This document shows, piece by piece, positions 9,238-17,739 of a DNA stretch of 64,000 nt; position 1 is the first letter of the stretch; each line of letters begins with the position of its first letter. Source of the stretch: Thermohahella caldifontis (GTDB lineage: Bacteria > Pseudomonadota > Gammaproteobacteria > Pseudomonadales > Oleiphilaceae); contig NZ_CP154858.1 in the NCBI RefSeq assembly GCF_041153465.1, positions 2,170,001-2,234,000 of the forward strand, given 5' to 3'. The notes under the pieces were generated by a model. That model searched no databases, was not told where the DNA came from, and worked only from the letters and a program-made list of their open reading frames with translations. The position numbers and the translations under genes are program-made.

Positions 9238-9258
9238 GTCCCGCTCTCCCGGGCCCGG

Positions 9259-9630
9259 CTAGCCCAGCACCTTCTTGATCACATTGAGCAACTGGTCCGG
9301 ATTGAAGGGTTTGACAATCCAGCCGGTCGCACCGGCGGCCTTGCCTTCCGCCTTCTTCTCCGGTGCACTTTCGGTCGTCAGCATGAGCAGGGGTGTAAAA
9401 CGGTACGCCGCATCCTGCCGCAACTGCCGGATCAGCGTAATGCCATCGATAACGGGCATATTCACATCACTGATCACCAGGTCAAAGGTCGTGGCCCGGG
9501 CCTTCTCCAGAGCCTGCTGGCCGTCCTCCGCTTCCTCCACCTCATGCCCGGCTGCCTTCAGGGTGAAGGCCACCATCTGCCGCATGGAGGCAGAATCGTC
9601 CACCGCAAGAATCTTTGCCATGATTGCCAT
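9259..9630 (-). CDS. cheY: CheY, chemotaxis response regulator
   Basis: This 123-aa stand-alone receiver has acidic D11/D12, phospho-acceptor D55 in LVISDVNMP, the Thr/Ser of LMLTTES and the Lys of WIVKPF. It has no output domain, so it should act by binding a motor or pilus component. A start three codons later (MAKILAVDD, 9621) gives the more typical length and has GAGA at a better distance, so either ATG is possible. It is the first gene of the leftward operon ending in cheB. Confidence 0.93.
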   Translation of the reverse strand: MAIMAKILAVDDSASMRQMVAFTLKAAGHEVEEAEDGQQALEKARATTFDLVISDVNMPVIDGITLIRQLRQDAAYRFTPLLMLTTESAPEKKAEGKAAGATGWIVKPFNPDQLLNVIKKVLG

Positions 9631-9657
9631 TCTCTTTGTGAAATCCGTTCGACACTA

Positions 9658-9694
9658 AGTATAGCAAGGGATCTGAATCCTGCCGTTTTTTTTT
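9658..9694 (-). promoter_or_regulatory. Probable promoter of the leftward che operon
   Basis: On the minus strand an extended -10, TGCTATACT (9658-9666), lies 28 bases upstream of the cheY ATG. No good -35 hexamer is seen, which fits an extended -10 promoter. A tract of nine A's (minus strand, 9686-9694) lies further upstream and could act like an UP element. The inference is from sequence match only. Confidence 0.4.
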
Positions 9695-9697
9695 GCG

Positions 9698-10546
9698 CTA
9701 CTGGCCGAACAGCCGGGCCTCTGCGTCTTCCCGCAGGTCCAGCACGTCATCCGGCGTCAGACCAATCAGCTCCGTGACGGCCGCCTGATGGGCCAGCCAG
9801 AAAGGGGCTTCCTCAAAATGCTTCCAACGGAACTGGAATGCACGGGTCATCATCAGTGCGGCCATGGCCATGCTGTCCGGCAAGGGCAAGTCCGCCTCCA
9901 GAAACTCCTCCCGGGCATGACACAGGATGATCTTGAGCACATTGTCAGGCAGCCCCCAGCTGCGGGCCAGATAAAAGCTGACCACGGCGTGATCCGTGTG
10001 GTAGCGCTGATCCTCGATGTCCACCAGGCGCGCCTCCGGATGCGCGTCAGCCCAGGCCAGCGTCTGGTCGTAGTCCGGGAACCGGATGGCCATGGCCGCC
10101 TGACCGGCATTGTGAAAGAGGCCGATGGTGTAGAGGGTTTCGAGGGGCACATAGCGTTTGAGGTCGGTCTTGTCCCCGATAAAGTAAATCAGGTCCGCGC
10201 TCTGCTGGCTCCGTTCCCAGAAGTCCTCCAGCGAGATGCTGGCGGACTTGCCCTTGAAGGCCTGCCGGATCAAAAAGCCTGTGGCCAGGGCCGTGATCTT
10301 GCGGATGCCCAGCAACATGGTCGCCTGATGGATGTTGTCAATGCGCATGCGAAAACCGAAGGCCGGCGAATTGAGCGTCTTGAGCACAGCACCCGACAGG
10401 GCCACGTCCGACGTCACGGCACGCACGAGCGCATTCACGTCCGGCTCCGGCTGCCCGGCAATTTCCTGAATCCGGACCAGTACCTCCGGGCGCGGCGGGA
10501 TATAAAAGGATTGCCCCACCTTGAGCAGGGTCTCGTCATCCAGCAT
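9698..10546 (-). CDS. HDOD-domain signalling protein
   Basis: This 282-aa protein is a single HDOD domain. It opens with IPPRPEVLVRIQEI, continues VTSDVALSGAVLKTLNSPAFG (the text-book HDOD block), and ends in a helical domain. HDOD proteins resemble HD phosphohydrolases without the metal ligands and are common in signalling and chemosensory clusters, where they act by protein contact. It lies 67 bases upstream of cheY in the same direction, so it may share transcripts, and it is divergent from the next gene across a 137-base gap. Confidence 0.9.
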   Translation of the reverse strand: MLDDETLLKVGQSFYIPPRPEVLVRIQEIAGQPEPDVNALVRAVTSDVALSGAVLKTLNSPAFGFRMRIDNIHQATMLLGIRKITALATGFLIRQAFKGKSASISLEDFWERSQQSADLIYFIGDKTDLKRYVPLETLYTIGLFHNAGQAAMAIRFPDYDQTLAWADAHPEARLVDIEDQRYHTDHAVVSFYLARSWGLPDNVLKIILCHAREEFLEADLPLPDSMAMAALMMTRAFQFRWKHFEEAPFWLAHQAAVTELIGLTPDDVLDLREDAEARLFGQ

Positions 10547-10623
10547 GTCTGCACTCCTGATGTGATATCCACTTCATTGCGTGGTACCTAGCATAGCACC
10601 GGACTGGCCTTTCTGCCTGTGAT

Positions 10624-10651
10624 TTGCAATACCACCGGAACCGGCTATTAT
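10624..10651 (+). promoter_or_regulatory. Candidate sigma-70 promoter
   Basis: TTGCAA at 10624-10629 and TATTAT at 10646-10651 are separated by 16 bases and lie 33 bases before the ATG at 10684. This would drive the rightward MCP-hairpin-like/ODP gene pair. Confidence 0.35.
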
Positions 10652-10683
10652 TTAGTGCAGACACATCACCTTACGGACCCGTC

Positions 10684-11331
10684 ATGCTGACTCCGGATGA
10701 CATTGACGAGCTCTACACCGCCTACCATGGCCGCCCCATTCCGCGCTTTGTGGTCAGTGCCACGCTGGCGACGGAGCTGAGCAGCACCATCCGGGTCGCC
10801 CGACGGATTTCCATTTCCTCCAAGAACGCACAGGCCATCACCGCCCGTGCCGGGGCCTGGGGGCAGGGGTTTTCCGGCATCACGCAGTTCATTGACGAGT
10901 TTTCACGCAACACCATCGACTGCGCCAACCGCATCAGCGACACCTCGCAACACCTGTCCCAGTCCGCGGTCACGCTCATTGCGCGGCGCAGCATGGCCGG
11001 GAAGCTCGCCCGGGTGGTGGCGGCAGACCCTGGCAACGCCGAGGTCAGGGCGCTGCACGAGCGTTACCGGAAAAATGCGGCCGAACTGGAGGCCGCCAAC
11101 GAGCGCAGCTTCAGCCAGTTACACAAATTGATCGAGGAAATCCGGGACTGTACCCGGGCACTCAATTCGATCGTGGCCACCTGCCGGATCGAGGCGTCCA
11201 GGGCCGGACCCTTTCAGCAGGCGCTGTTTGTGATCGCCGCCGACATCGAAGAGGCCGCGGGTGAAATTGACGAGCGCATCAAGGTCGGCCGCAAGATTCT
11301 GGACATGCTCGGCCGGGCCACCACGCATTGA
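10684..11331 (+). CDS. Soluble MCP-hairpin-like protein
   Basis: This 215-aa helical protein has no membrane segment or sensor domain. Two stretches resemble the tip of the MCP signalling hairpin: ITARAGAWGQGFSGITQFI (near residue 50) and IEASRAGPFQQALFVIAADI (near 175). Compare [17 protein letters not shown] in the true MCPs of this window. Between them is a coiled-coil region. I chose the ATG giving MLTPDDIDELY because the upstream in-frame codons overlap the likely promoter. It is followed 24 bases later by the ODP gene, so the two are probably co-expressed. A role as a CheA/CheW-binding scaffold or partner of the oxygen sensor is inferred. Confidence 0.6.
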   Translation: MLTPDDIDELYTAYHGRPIPRFVVSATLATELSSTIRVARRISISSKNAQAITARAGAWGQGFSGITQFIDEFSRNTIDCANRISDTSQHLSQSAVTLIARRSMAGKLARVVAADPGNAEVRALHERYRKNAAELEAANERSFSQLHKLIEEIRDCTRALNSIVATCRIEASRAGPFQQALFVIAADIEEAAGEIDERIKVGRKILDMLGRATTH

Positions 11332-11355
11332 ACGGAAACGGACAGGACGTTAGCC

Positions 11356-12104
11356 ATGCTTACTCAGACCCTGCTTGAATGCAAGACACACCGCTGGATC
11401 ATCTGCGGCCGGGATCCGGAAAAACCGGAAAAGATTCTGGATACCAACCAGTATCTGGTGCGCACGGATACCCGCATGGTCATTCTGGATCCCGGCGGCA
11501 TCGAACTCTTTTCCAGCATGCTGGCCTGCGCCCTGAAGCATGCCCCCATCCACGAGATTACGGATCTGTTTGCCTCCCACCAGGACCCGGACATCATCTC
11601 CTCCCTTGGGCTCTGGGACCAGGCGCTGCCCAAGGCTCGCCTGCACGCCCCCTGGTTGTGGGAGGGCTTCATCCGCCACTTCGGCATGCATCATATCGAG
11701 TACGTACCCATCCCGGACGAAGGCGGCGAAATCAACCTGGGCAGCGTGAGCCTGCAGATCATCCCGGCGCATTACCTGCACTCCTCCGGCAACCATCACA
11801 TCTATGACCCGGAGCTGAAAATCCTCATGTCCGGCGATGTGGGAGCGGCCCTGGAACCCGGCCAGCCCCCCTGTTCGTGGAAGACTTCAACGCCCACATT
11901 CGCCACATGGAGTACTTCCACAAGCGCTGGATGCCCTCCAACTTCGCCAAGAATGACTGGATCAAGCGGGTGCGTCAGCTGGACATCGAGTACCTGGCGC
12001 CCCAGCATGGGCGCATCTTCCGCGGCGATGACGTCAAGCGCTTTCTCGACTGGTTCGAGCGGCTCGAAGTGGGCATTGGCGTCCAGGCCAGTTACCGGCA
12101 CTGA
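11356..12104 (+). pseudogene. ODP-type metallo-beta-lactamase-fold diiron oxygen sensor, frameshifted
   Basis: The sequence matches the MBL-fold oxygen-binding diiron protein (ODP) family, which supplies oxygen input to chemotaxis in some bacteria such as Treponema. Metal-ligand motifs are visible: SHQDPD near residue 75, PAHYLHSSGNHH near 140 and SGDVGAA near 160, then a late LAPQHGRIF. The frame breaks after ALEPGQPP at the six-C run 11866-11871. With one more C it continues LFVEDFNAHIRHMEYF and ends at 12104, giving 249 aa, the family's usual size. As given, the reading frame runs on in the wrong frame. The 3' end overlaps the convergent phosphatase gene by 13 bases. Confidence 0.8.
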
Positions 12105-13236
12105 GCCGGGACCGCGCCACCCCGAACTTCCACCAGCGTGACACCCCGGGGGCGGCCGTGTCTTCGCTCCCCTGTGCCCACCGCTCACGGACCCGCTCGA
12201 GTGCGTCACCCTCCGGGGCCAGCAAGGCGTGCAACCCCGCCTCGCCCAGGGGGGCCCCGTTACAGGGGCTTTCGGTCAGGGCCTCGGTATAGAGAAACAG
12301 CCGGTCGCCCTCGCCCAGCGGGACGGTGACCGGCTCACTGACGAAGCGTTCGTCCGGCAGGATGCCCAACGGAGGATGGGTGGAATTCACATAATAACGC
12401 ACGTCGCCCCCTTTCCCGATGACCTTGCCATCCGGGAGCCCCCCGCACCAGAGCCGCACCTGTGAACGGTCTGCACTCACTTCCGCCAGGGTGGCTGCCA
12501 GAAACATCTGTGCCGGCAATACCTCATGCAGAAGCCGGTTGATGTCCCGCACCGCGCCCGCCAGATCGTGACCTTCCCGCGCCATCTCGAAGAACCGGTG
12601 ATACACCGGCAACGCGGCCACCATGGCGGAGAGCCCGTACCCGGTGAAGTCGCCCAGCAGCACCCAGGCGCCTCCATCCGGGCGCTCGTGCATGAGCAGA
12701 ATGTCACCGTTAAGGGTGGACGTCTCGCTGTGCAAGGCACGGATACCCGGCAAGCTCTCCCGGTTCCCCGCCAGCGCCTGCCTGAGAATATGGCGGCAGA
12801 CCGCCACTTCCTGCTCCATACGCGCCCGCCACGCCTGCAGCTTGCGGTTCTGGTGTCGCAGACGGTTGGCCATGCGGGCCCAGCGGTCAAAGGCGGCCAG
12901 CTTGGCCTCCAGCACCCGCATATCCACCGGCTTGTTGACAAAGCCGTCACCGATTTCCAGGCATTGCACCAGGCGTTCGGGTTCCGATACCACCGTGAGG
13001 AACAGAATGGGGAGATAGGGTTCGGCACACACCTTGCGGATGGCCCGGGCCGTCTGGCAGCCATCCATGCCCGGCATCAGCACGTCCAGCAGCACCACGT
13101 CCGGCCGGTCGGCCTGAACGGCATCCACCGCCTGCAACCCGGTTTCACATTGCACCACCGTGTGTCCGGCCGCCTCAAGGTTCAGCGCCACCCACTGGCG
13201 CAGTTCGGGATCATCATCCACCACCAGAATCTGCAT
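12092..13236 (-). pseudogene. Response regulator with SpoIIE/RsbU-type phosphatase output, frameshifted at the 3' end
   Basis: Residues 1-120 are a receiver domain with D51 in VVLLDVLMPGMDG. A coiled coil (about 125-155) follows, then a PP2C-type SpoIIE domain with NGDILLM and the metal site GDFTGYG. The last strand is lost: after DTAAP the frame changes at the CCCC/GGGGG tract 12144-12152. One extra base restores GVTLVEVRGG, the usual final strand, and a stop at 12092-12094, for 381 aa. The family dephosphorylates STAS anti-sigma antagonists; a STAS protein is encoded in the neighbouring operon (3534-3809). The pairing is inferred. Confidence 0.8.
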
Positions 13237-13368
13237 GTTGCCGACACCTCCATGGAAGATCTGTTTACAGCATAGTCAGGTTTCGCCAGGCTGCACACAT
13301 CCGTCAACACCCGATCCGGAAATGGTCTACACTCAATCAGTCACCATTTAACGGACAAGGAGAGGGAC

Positions 13369-14562
13369 ATGGCACTTCACCGGCTGATTGTGGTGGATAC
13401 CACCGCGACGGAAGCACTCATGGCGCATCTGGCCGGACAGTTCGAGGTGAGCCTGGTTGGCCCCGACGCCATTCGGGCCATCACCAACCCGGAAGCCTAT
13501 CGGCTGATTCTCGTTGGCCCGGCGGTGAGCGCCGACAACAGCCTGGACATTCTGAGCACAATCAAGCACGATCCGGCACTGGCCGGGATCCCGGTGGTGC
13601 TGGTTTCCGCGGATGATGATATCGATCACAAGGTCAGCGCCTTTGACCAGGGCGCCGAGGATTACCTGTGTATCGATACCCCGCGCGATGAGTTCTTGGC
13701 CCGCCTGAACCGGGCGATCATGCACCGCATCGCCAATGAACAGATGCAAAAACAGCTGCAGATGGCTCAGGAAGTGGCCATGGTCGCCATGACCGATACC
13801 AGTGATCTGGGCATCAACATGCATTTTCTTCTCGATGCCAACCGTTGCAACGATTTCAATGAACTGGGGCTGCGCCTGCTCCAGGCCACCCGCCAGTACG
13901 GACTCAAGTGCAGCCTGCAGATCCGCGGCCGCTTTGAAGAAAAGAACCTGGAATCTAACGGCATGCCCAAGGATCTGGAGACCTAGCTTCTCCATCATCT
14001 GAAGGATCAGGGCCGACTCGTGCCCTTTGGCAGGCGGCTGGTGGTCAACTATGACCAGGTATCACTGCTGGTGAAGAACATGCCGGTGGACGATGAGAAA
14101 CGTTGCGGCACCCTGAAGGACAACCTGTTCTACCTGGTTCAGGGCTGTGACGCCCGCGTCAAGGCCCTGGATGACGCCCACGCGCTGGCCTCGGAAATGC
14201 GACTGCTCATGACCCTGACCGAACGGATCGAACGCACCCTGCACACCGTGGATGAAGCCTACCAGCTGCTGACCAACGAAATTGTGTCGGAGGTGGAACG
14301 GCTTGCGGAAGAAGTGGACATGCGCATCCTGACACTGGATCTGACGGAAGAGCAGGAAGAGACATTATCCGCCGTGCTGAAAGAAACGGTGGAACGAACC
14401 AACGCCGCATTCAACCGGGGTTTGCGGGTCGATCAGAGCACCCGTGACCTGATCCAGCAGTTGCAGCAGATTCTCACCGACACCTCGCCTACCCGCCGGG
14501 CACGCATGCTGGAACAGATTATCCGGAAGCTGGAAGAAGATCCCCTGGCAGCCCGACACTGA
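13369..14562 (+). pseudogene. Pseudo-receiver signalling protein interrupted by an in-frame TAG
   Basis: The N-terminal 125 residues have a receiver fold, but the phospho-acceptor position (LILVGP) lacks Asp and the usual KP is replaced by DTP, so it cannot be a normal phospho-receiver. A helical C-terminal half follows. Codon 206 is TAG (13984-13986), between KDLET and LLHHLKDQG, and the frame stays open and coherent to 14562. A CAG-to-TAG change is the simplest explanation. Intact length would be 397 aa. It heads the rightward chemosensory operon, 17 bases before cheR. The product of the sequence as given is 205 aa. Confidence 0.75.
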
Positions 14563-14579
14563 GCCCGACCGAATTGCCG

Positions 14580-15817
14580 ATGAAACCGTCTCCTGTTCTT
14601 GACGCACTGCGAAAACGACTGGGCATGCCGGAGGATCATCCCCGCCTGCACGAACTCCAGGCCTGGGTGGAGACCTGGCTGCCCGACAGCTACCGGAACG
14701 CCGAACGGTTCACTCCCGAACAACTGCCCGAAGCGGCCCGCCAGGCGCTCATCAGTGCCATCAGCGTGCCCGAATCCTGGTTCTGGCGCTACCCTGCCCA
14801 GTTGCAGCGTGTGGTGGAACGGGTCCGAAGCCTCCCGGCCAATGCTGCGCCCCTGGAAATCTGGTCCGCCTGCTGTGCCGGCGGGGAAGAACCCTATACC
14901 CTGCTGCTGATGCTGGAAGCCTGCGGTCTGGCGGACCGGGTCCGGATTGTGGCCACGGACATCAACCCGGACAAGCTCCGGCAGGCACAGGACGGCGTCT
15001 ACAGCGCGCGGGCCGTCAGGCAGATTCCCGAGTCCATCCGCCGGAAAGCGTTCACGCAACAGGGCTACCATTATGTGCTGAGCGCCGCATACCGGGACCG
15101 CATTCGCTTCGATCGCCTTGACCTGCTTGCCTTTGCTGCAGGTCAGGTTCAGGCACCGCTGCCGCGGCCGGATGTCATCCTCTGTCGCAATGCGCTGATC
15201 TACTTCGACCGGCACCATCAGACGGCCATCACCGACGCCTTCCTTCGGGTGACCCGCCCGGGTGCCTGGCTGCTGCTCGGACACAGCGAGCGCCTGCCCC
15301 TGACCCGAGACGTCTCCGGCCCCTGCTGGCAACTGATCACGGCTGCAGATCACACCCTTTACGAGCATGTCCGGCCCGTCGCAGGCCAGCCGGTGACAGC
15401 GCAGGCAAGGCATACGGTGACCGGCCCGCGGGCCGTACCCCAAAACCGCGATGGCACTGGACCCGCAGCCTCACCGGTCCCTGCGCCCGCGCGCCCGTTC
15501 ACAGTTAACGGGGAGAGCCCTCCCCCCATCTCAAGGCCCGGGCATTTCTGACCGAGGCACAGCACACCCAGGACCCTGAAGCCACGATTGTCCTGTGCCG
15601 CAAGGCCCTGTATCTGATCCCAGACCTGCCGGAAGCCCACTGGCTGCTCTGGAAGGCTGCCCGGCGAGCGGGCCATGATGCCCTGGCAGGCCGCCATGCC
15701 CGATTGCTGCGGAAATGGCTGGACAGCCTTGCGCAACCCACTATGCTTAAAGTGGAGCCGCCTGTCAGCAGCGAGGAGGTCAGTGCGGCGCTGACCGATG
15801 AGGGATCCGGTAAATGA
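14580..15817 (+). pseudogene. CheR methyltransferase with C-terminal TPR-like region (WspC-like), frameshifted
   Basis: The first 270 residues are a CheR methyltransferase: IWSACCAGGEEPY is the SAM motif, followed by PDVILCRNALIYFD and LLGHSERLP. A Pro/Ala-rich linker leads to a break at the six-C run 15522-15527. One extra C yields HLKARAFLTEAQ followed by helices typical of a TPR (VLCRKALYLIPDLPEAHWLL). It then ends at 15815-15817, overlapping the cheW start as ATGA. Full length is 412 aa. CheR-TPR proteins such as WspC act in chemosensory systems controlling functions other than swimming. The ATG at 14580 is preferred over a TTG two codons upstream. Confidence 0.82.
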
Positions 15818-16341
15818 CACAACCACTGCCCGAAACACTGTTGCGCCAACGCGCCCAGACACTGGCCGCGCCCAGGCTGGACGACAAGACCACGGAAGCC
15901 CCGCTCACCCTGATGACACTGCATGTGGACGAGGAAACCTATGCGGTGCCCGCGGAACAGGTCATTGAGGTGGTGACCGCACCGCAGACCACACACCTCC
16001 CCGGTCAGCCCGATGCCCTGCGCGGCGTTTTCAACTACCGGGGTCGCCTGCTGGCCCATGTGGATCTGGGCTGCTGGCTCGGTCATCCGCCGGCGGAACC
16101 GGATCACCTGCTGATCCTGCAAGTGGACTCGGACCTCTTCGGCCTCTCGACAGGCGTGCTGGGCGATACGCTCAGCTGCGACCCGGCAGCCCTCGATCCG
16201 CGCGTGGATCCCTATACCACACTGGAAACGGGTCGGTTCACCGGTGTGCTGATGGACGAAGGCCGGCCCGTACTGGTCGTGAATCTGAATACCCTGACTG
16301 AGCACATCAAGACCAGTCTGTCCGGAGGACATTCCCAATGA
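15814..16341 (+). CDS. CheW-like adaptor
   Basis: This 175-aa protein has about 30 variable residues and then a CheW domain: [36 protein letters not shown] and VLVVNLNTL near the end. It starts inside the restored cheR stop and ends inside the MCP start (ATGA at both junctions), so translation is coupled. It is placed like WspD in the Wsp system, between the CheR-TPR gene and the MCP/CheA genes. Confidence 0.88.
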   Translation: MTQPLPETLLRQRAQTLAAPRLDDKTTEAPLTLMTLHVDEETYAVPAEQVIEVVTAPQTTHLPGQPDALRGVFNYRGRLLAHVDLGCWLGHPPAEPDHLLILQVDSDLFGLSTGVLGDTLSCDPAALDPRVDPYTTLETGRFTGVLMDEGRPVLVVNLNTLTEHIKTSLSGGHSQ

Positions 16342-17735
16342 CACTGTTTGAACGCAAAACCCTGATCCAGCGGATCGCCATCATCCCGGGCCTCTTTGCC
16401 CTGATTATGATCCTGCTGCAGGTCTATCTTGAAGTGGCGGATACCGGCCTGCGAACGGAAGCGGCGCGCCTCAATCTGCTCAATGAAATCGAGCGCAACG
16501 CGGAAGAAGTCGTCCTGCAGCGGGCGATTCTGAATGATCCGGCCGAAGCGCGACGGGCGCTGGAATCGGTACTGGAAGACCTGACATTGCTGCGCGAGGG
16601 TGGAACAATGACCTTCCAGGGTGTCGCCCTGGAGTTGCCTGCCTTTGAAAGTTCCCGGCGGGACCTGCTGAACGCCATGGCCGGCGCACTTCATTCCCTC
16701 GAAACCAACCTCGTCAACCCGGAAGATCACACCGGGTGGGAAACCTCCCTGCGCAACCTCCTGCGGACCTCCGCCCAACTGCGCAAGCAAGTGAATCAGC
16801 GTATAGAGGCCGACAGCAATCAGCGCCTGCTGGTGGGCCGGATGGGTACACTGGCCGCCGTGCTGACGGGCCTGCTGATCTCCGGCTGGATTCTGTTCAC
16901 CACACGCCGGCAGCTGGCCAGCATTGCCGAAACCCTGAAGAAAAACAGCAGCGACCTGGCCAGCGCAGCCCAGGAGCAGCGGGCCCAGATCGTCCAGCAA
17001 TCTGCCTCGGTGAACGAAACCACCAGCGCATCGGCCGAGCTCAAAGCCTCCCAGAAAGAGGTGCTGGAACATGCCAATCAGGTGGAAGGATTGTCCCAGC
17101 AGGCTGTGGATGTCGTCGAGAAAGGCCAGTCGGCCATGCAGTCCACCCTGCAATCCCTGACCGGCATCGAAGCCAAGAACCAGGCCACCGCCGACCGGAT
17201 TCTCAATCTTTCCGAGCGATCACAACAGATTGGCCGGGTTGTTGACGCCATTCAGGAAATCACCGACCAGATCAACCTGCTGGCACTCAATGCCAGCATC
17301 GAAGCGGCACGGGCGGGCGAACACGGCAAGGGCTTCACCGTCGTCGCTGCGGAAGTGCGCAAGCTGGCCAACCGCACGCGCGAATCTGCCGATGACATTG
17401 CCAACATGATCCGGGACATGCAGAACTCCACCAGCGCCACCGTACTGGCCACCGAGGAAAACCTCAAGAGCGTGCGTCAGGGTCAGGAGGCCGCCACGCA
17501 TACCTGCGACATCTTCGAGCGGATCGTGCAACTGGTTCAGGACAGCCACACGTCCTCCCGGCAAATCCGTATCGCCTGTGAACAGCAGGCACTGGCCACC
17601 TCCGAAATCAATCAGTCCATGGAGCAGATCAACGTGGGCATGAGGGAAACCATCCAGGCAGTGGAGGAAATTGTCTTTACGGCCACCGAGCTGTCCGCCA
17701 TGAGCCAGCAGGTGGAACGTCTGGTTGGCCGGTGA
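16338..17735 (+). CDS. Methyl-accepting chemotaxis protein without HAMP
   Basis: This 465-aa receptor has a first membrane helix at about residues 12-32, roughly 140 helical periplasmic residues of four-helix-bundle type, and a second helix at about 172-192. The cytoplasmic hairpin with tip [20 protein letters not shown] follows directly, and I see no HAMP or PAS domain. There is no CheR/CheB docking pentapeptide at the C-terminus (it ends VERLVGR). The input signal is unknown. Its place between CheW and the CheA-REC hybrid gives a Wsp-like arrangement. Confidence 0.92.
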   Translation: MTLFERKTLIQRIAIIPGLFALIMILLQVYLEVADTGLRTEAARLNLLNEIERNAEEVVLQRAILNDPAEARRALESVLEDLTLLREGGTMTFQGVALELPAFESSRRDLLNAMAGALHSLETNLVNPEDHTGWETSLRNLLRTSAQLRKQVNQRIEADSNQRLLVGRMGTLAAVLTGLLISGWILFTTRRQLASIAETLKKNSSDLASAAQEQRAQIVQQSASVNETTSASAELKASQKEVLEHANQVEGLSQQAVDVVEKGQSAMQSTLQSLTGIEAKNQATADRILNLSERSQQIGRVVDAIQEITDQINLLALNASIEAARAGEHGKGFTVVAAEVRKLANRTRESADDIANMIRDMQNSTSATVLATEENLKSVRQGQEAATHTCDIFERIVQLVQDSHTSSRQIRIACEQQALATSEINQSMEQINVGMRETIQAVEEIVFTATELSAMSQQVERLVGR

Positions 17736-17739
17736 GGCC

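Noticed and set aside
9686..9694. Nine-T run just past the HDOD gene as a terminator
   Set aside because: It has no stem before it on either strand; on the minus strand it reads as an A tract upstream of the cheY promoter.
7525..9777. Long plus-strand open frame (about 750 codons) opposite cheA
   Set aside because: It is a GC-rich shadow of cheA and cheY, His/Arg/Gly-rich, with no family match or ribosome site.
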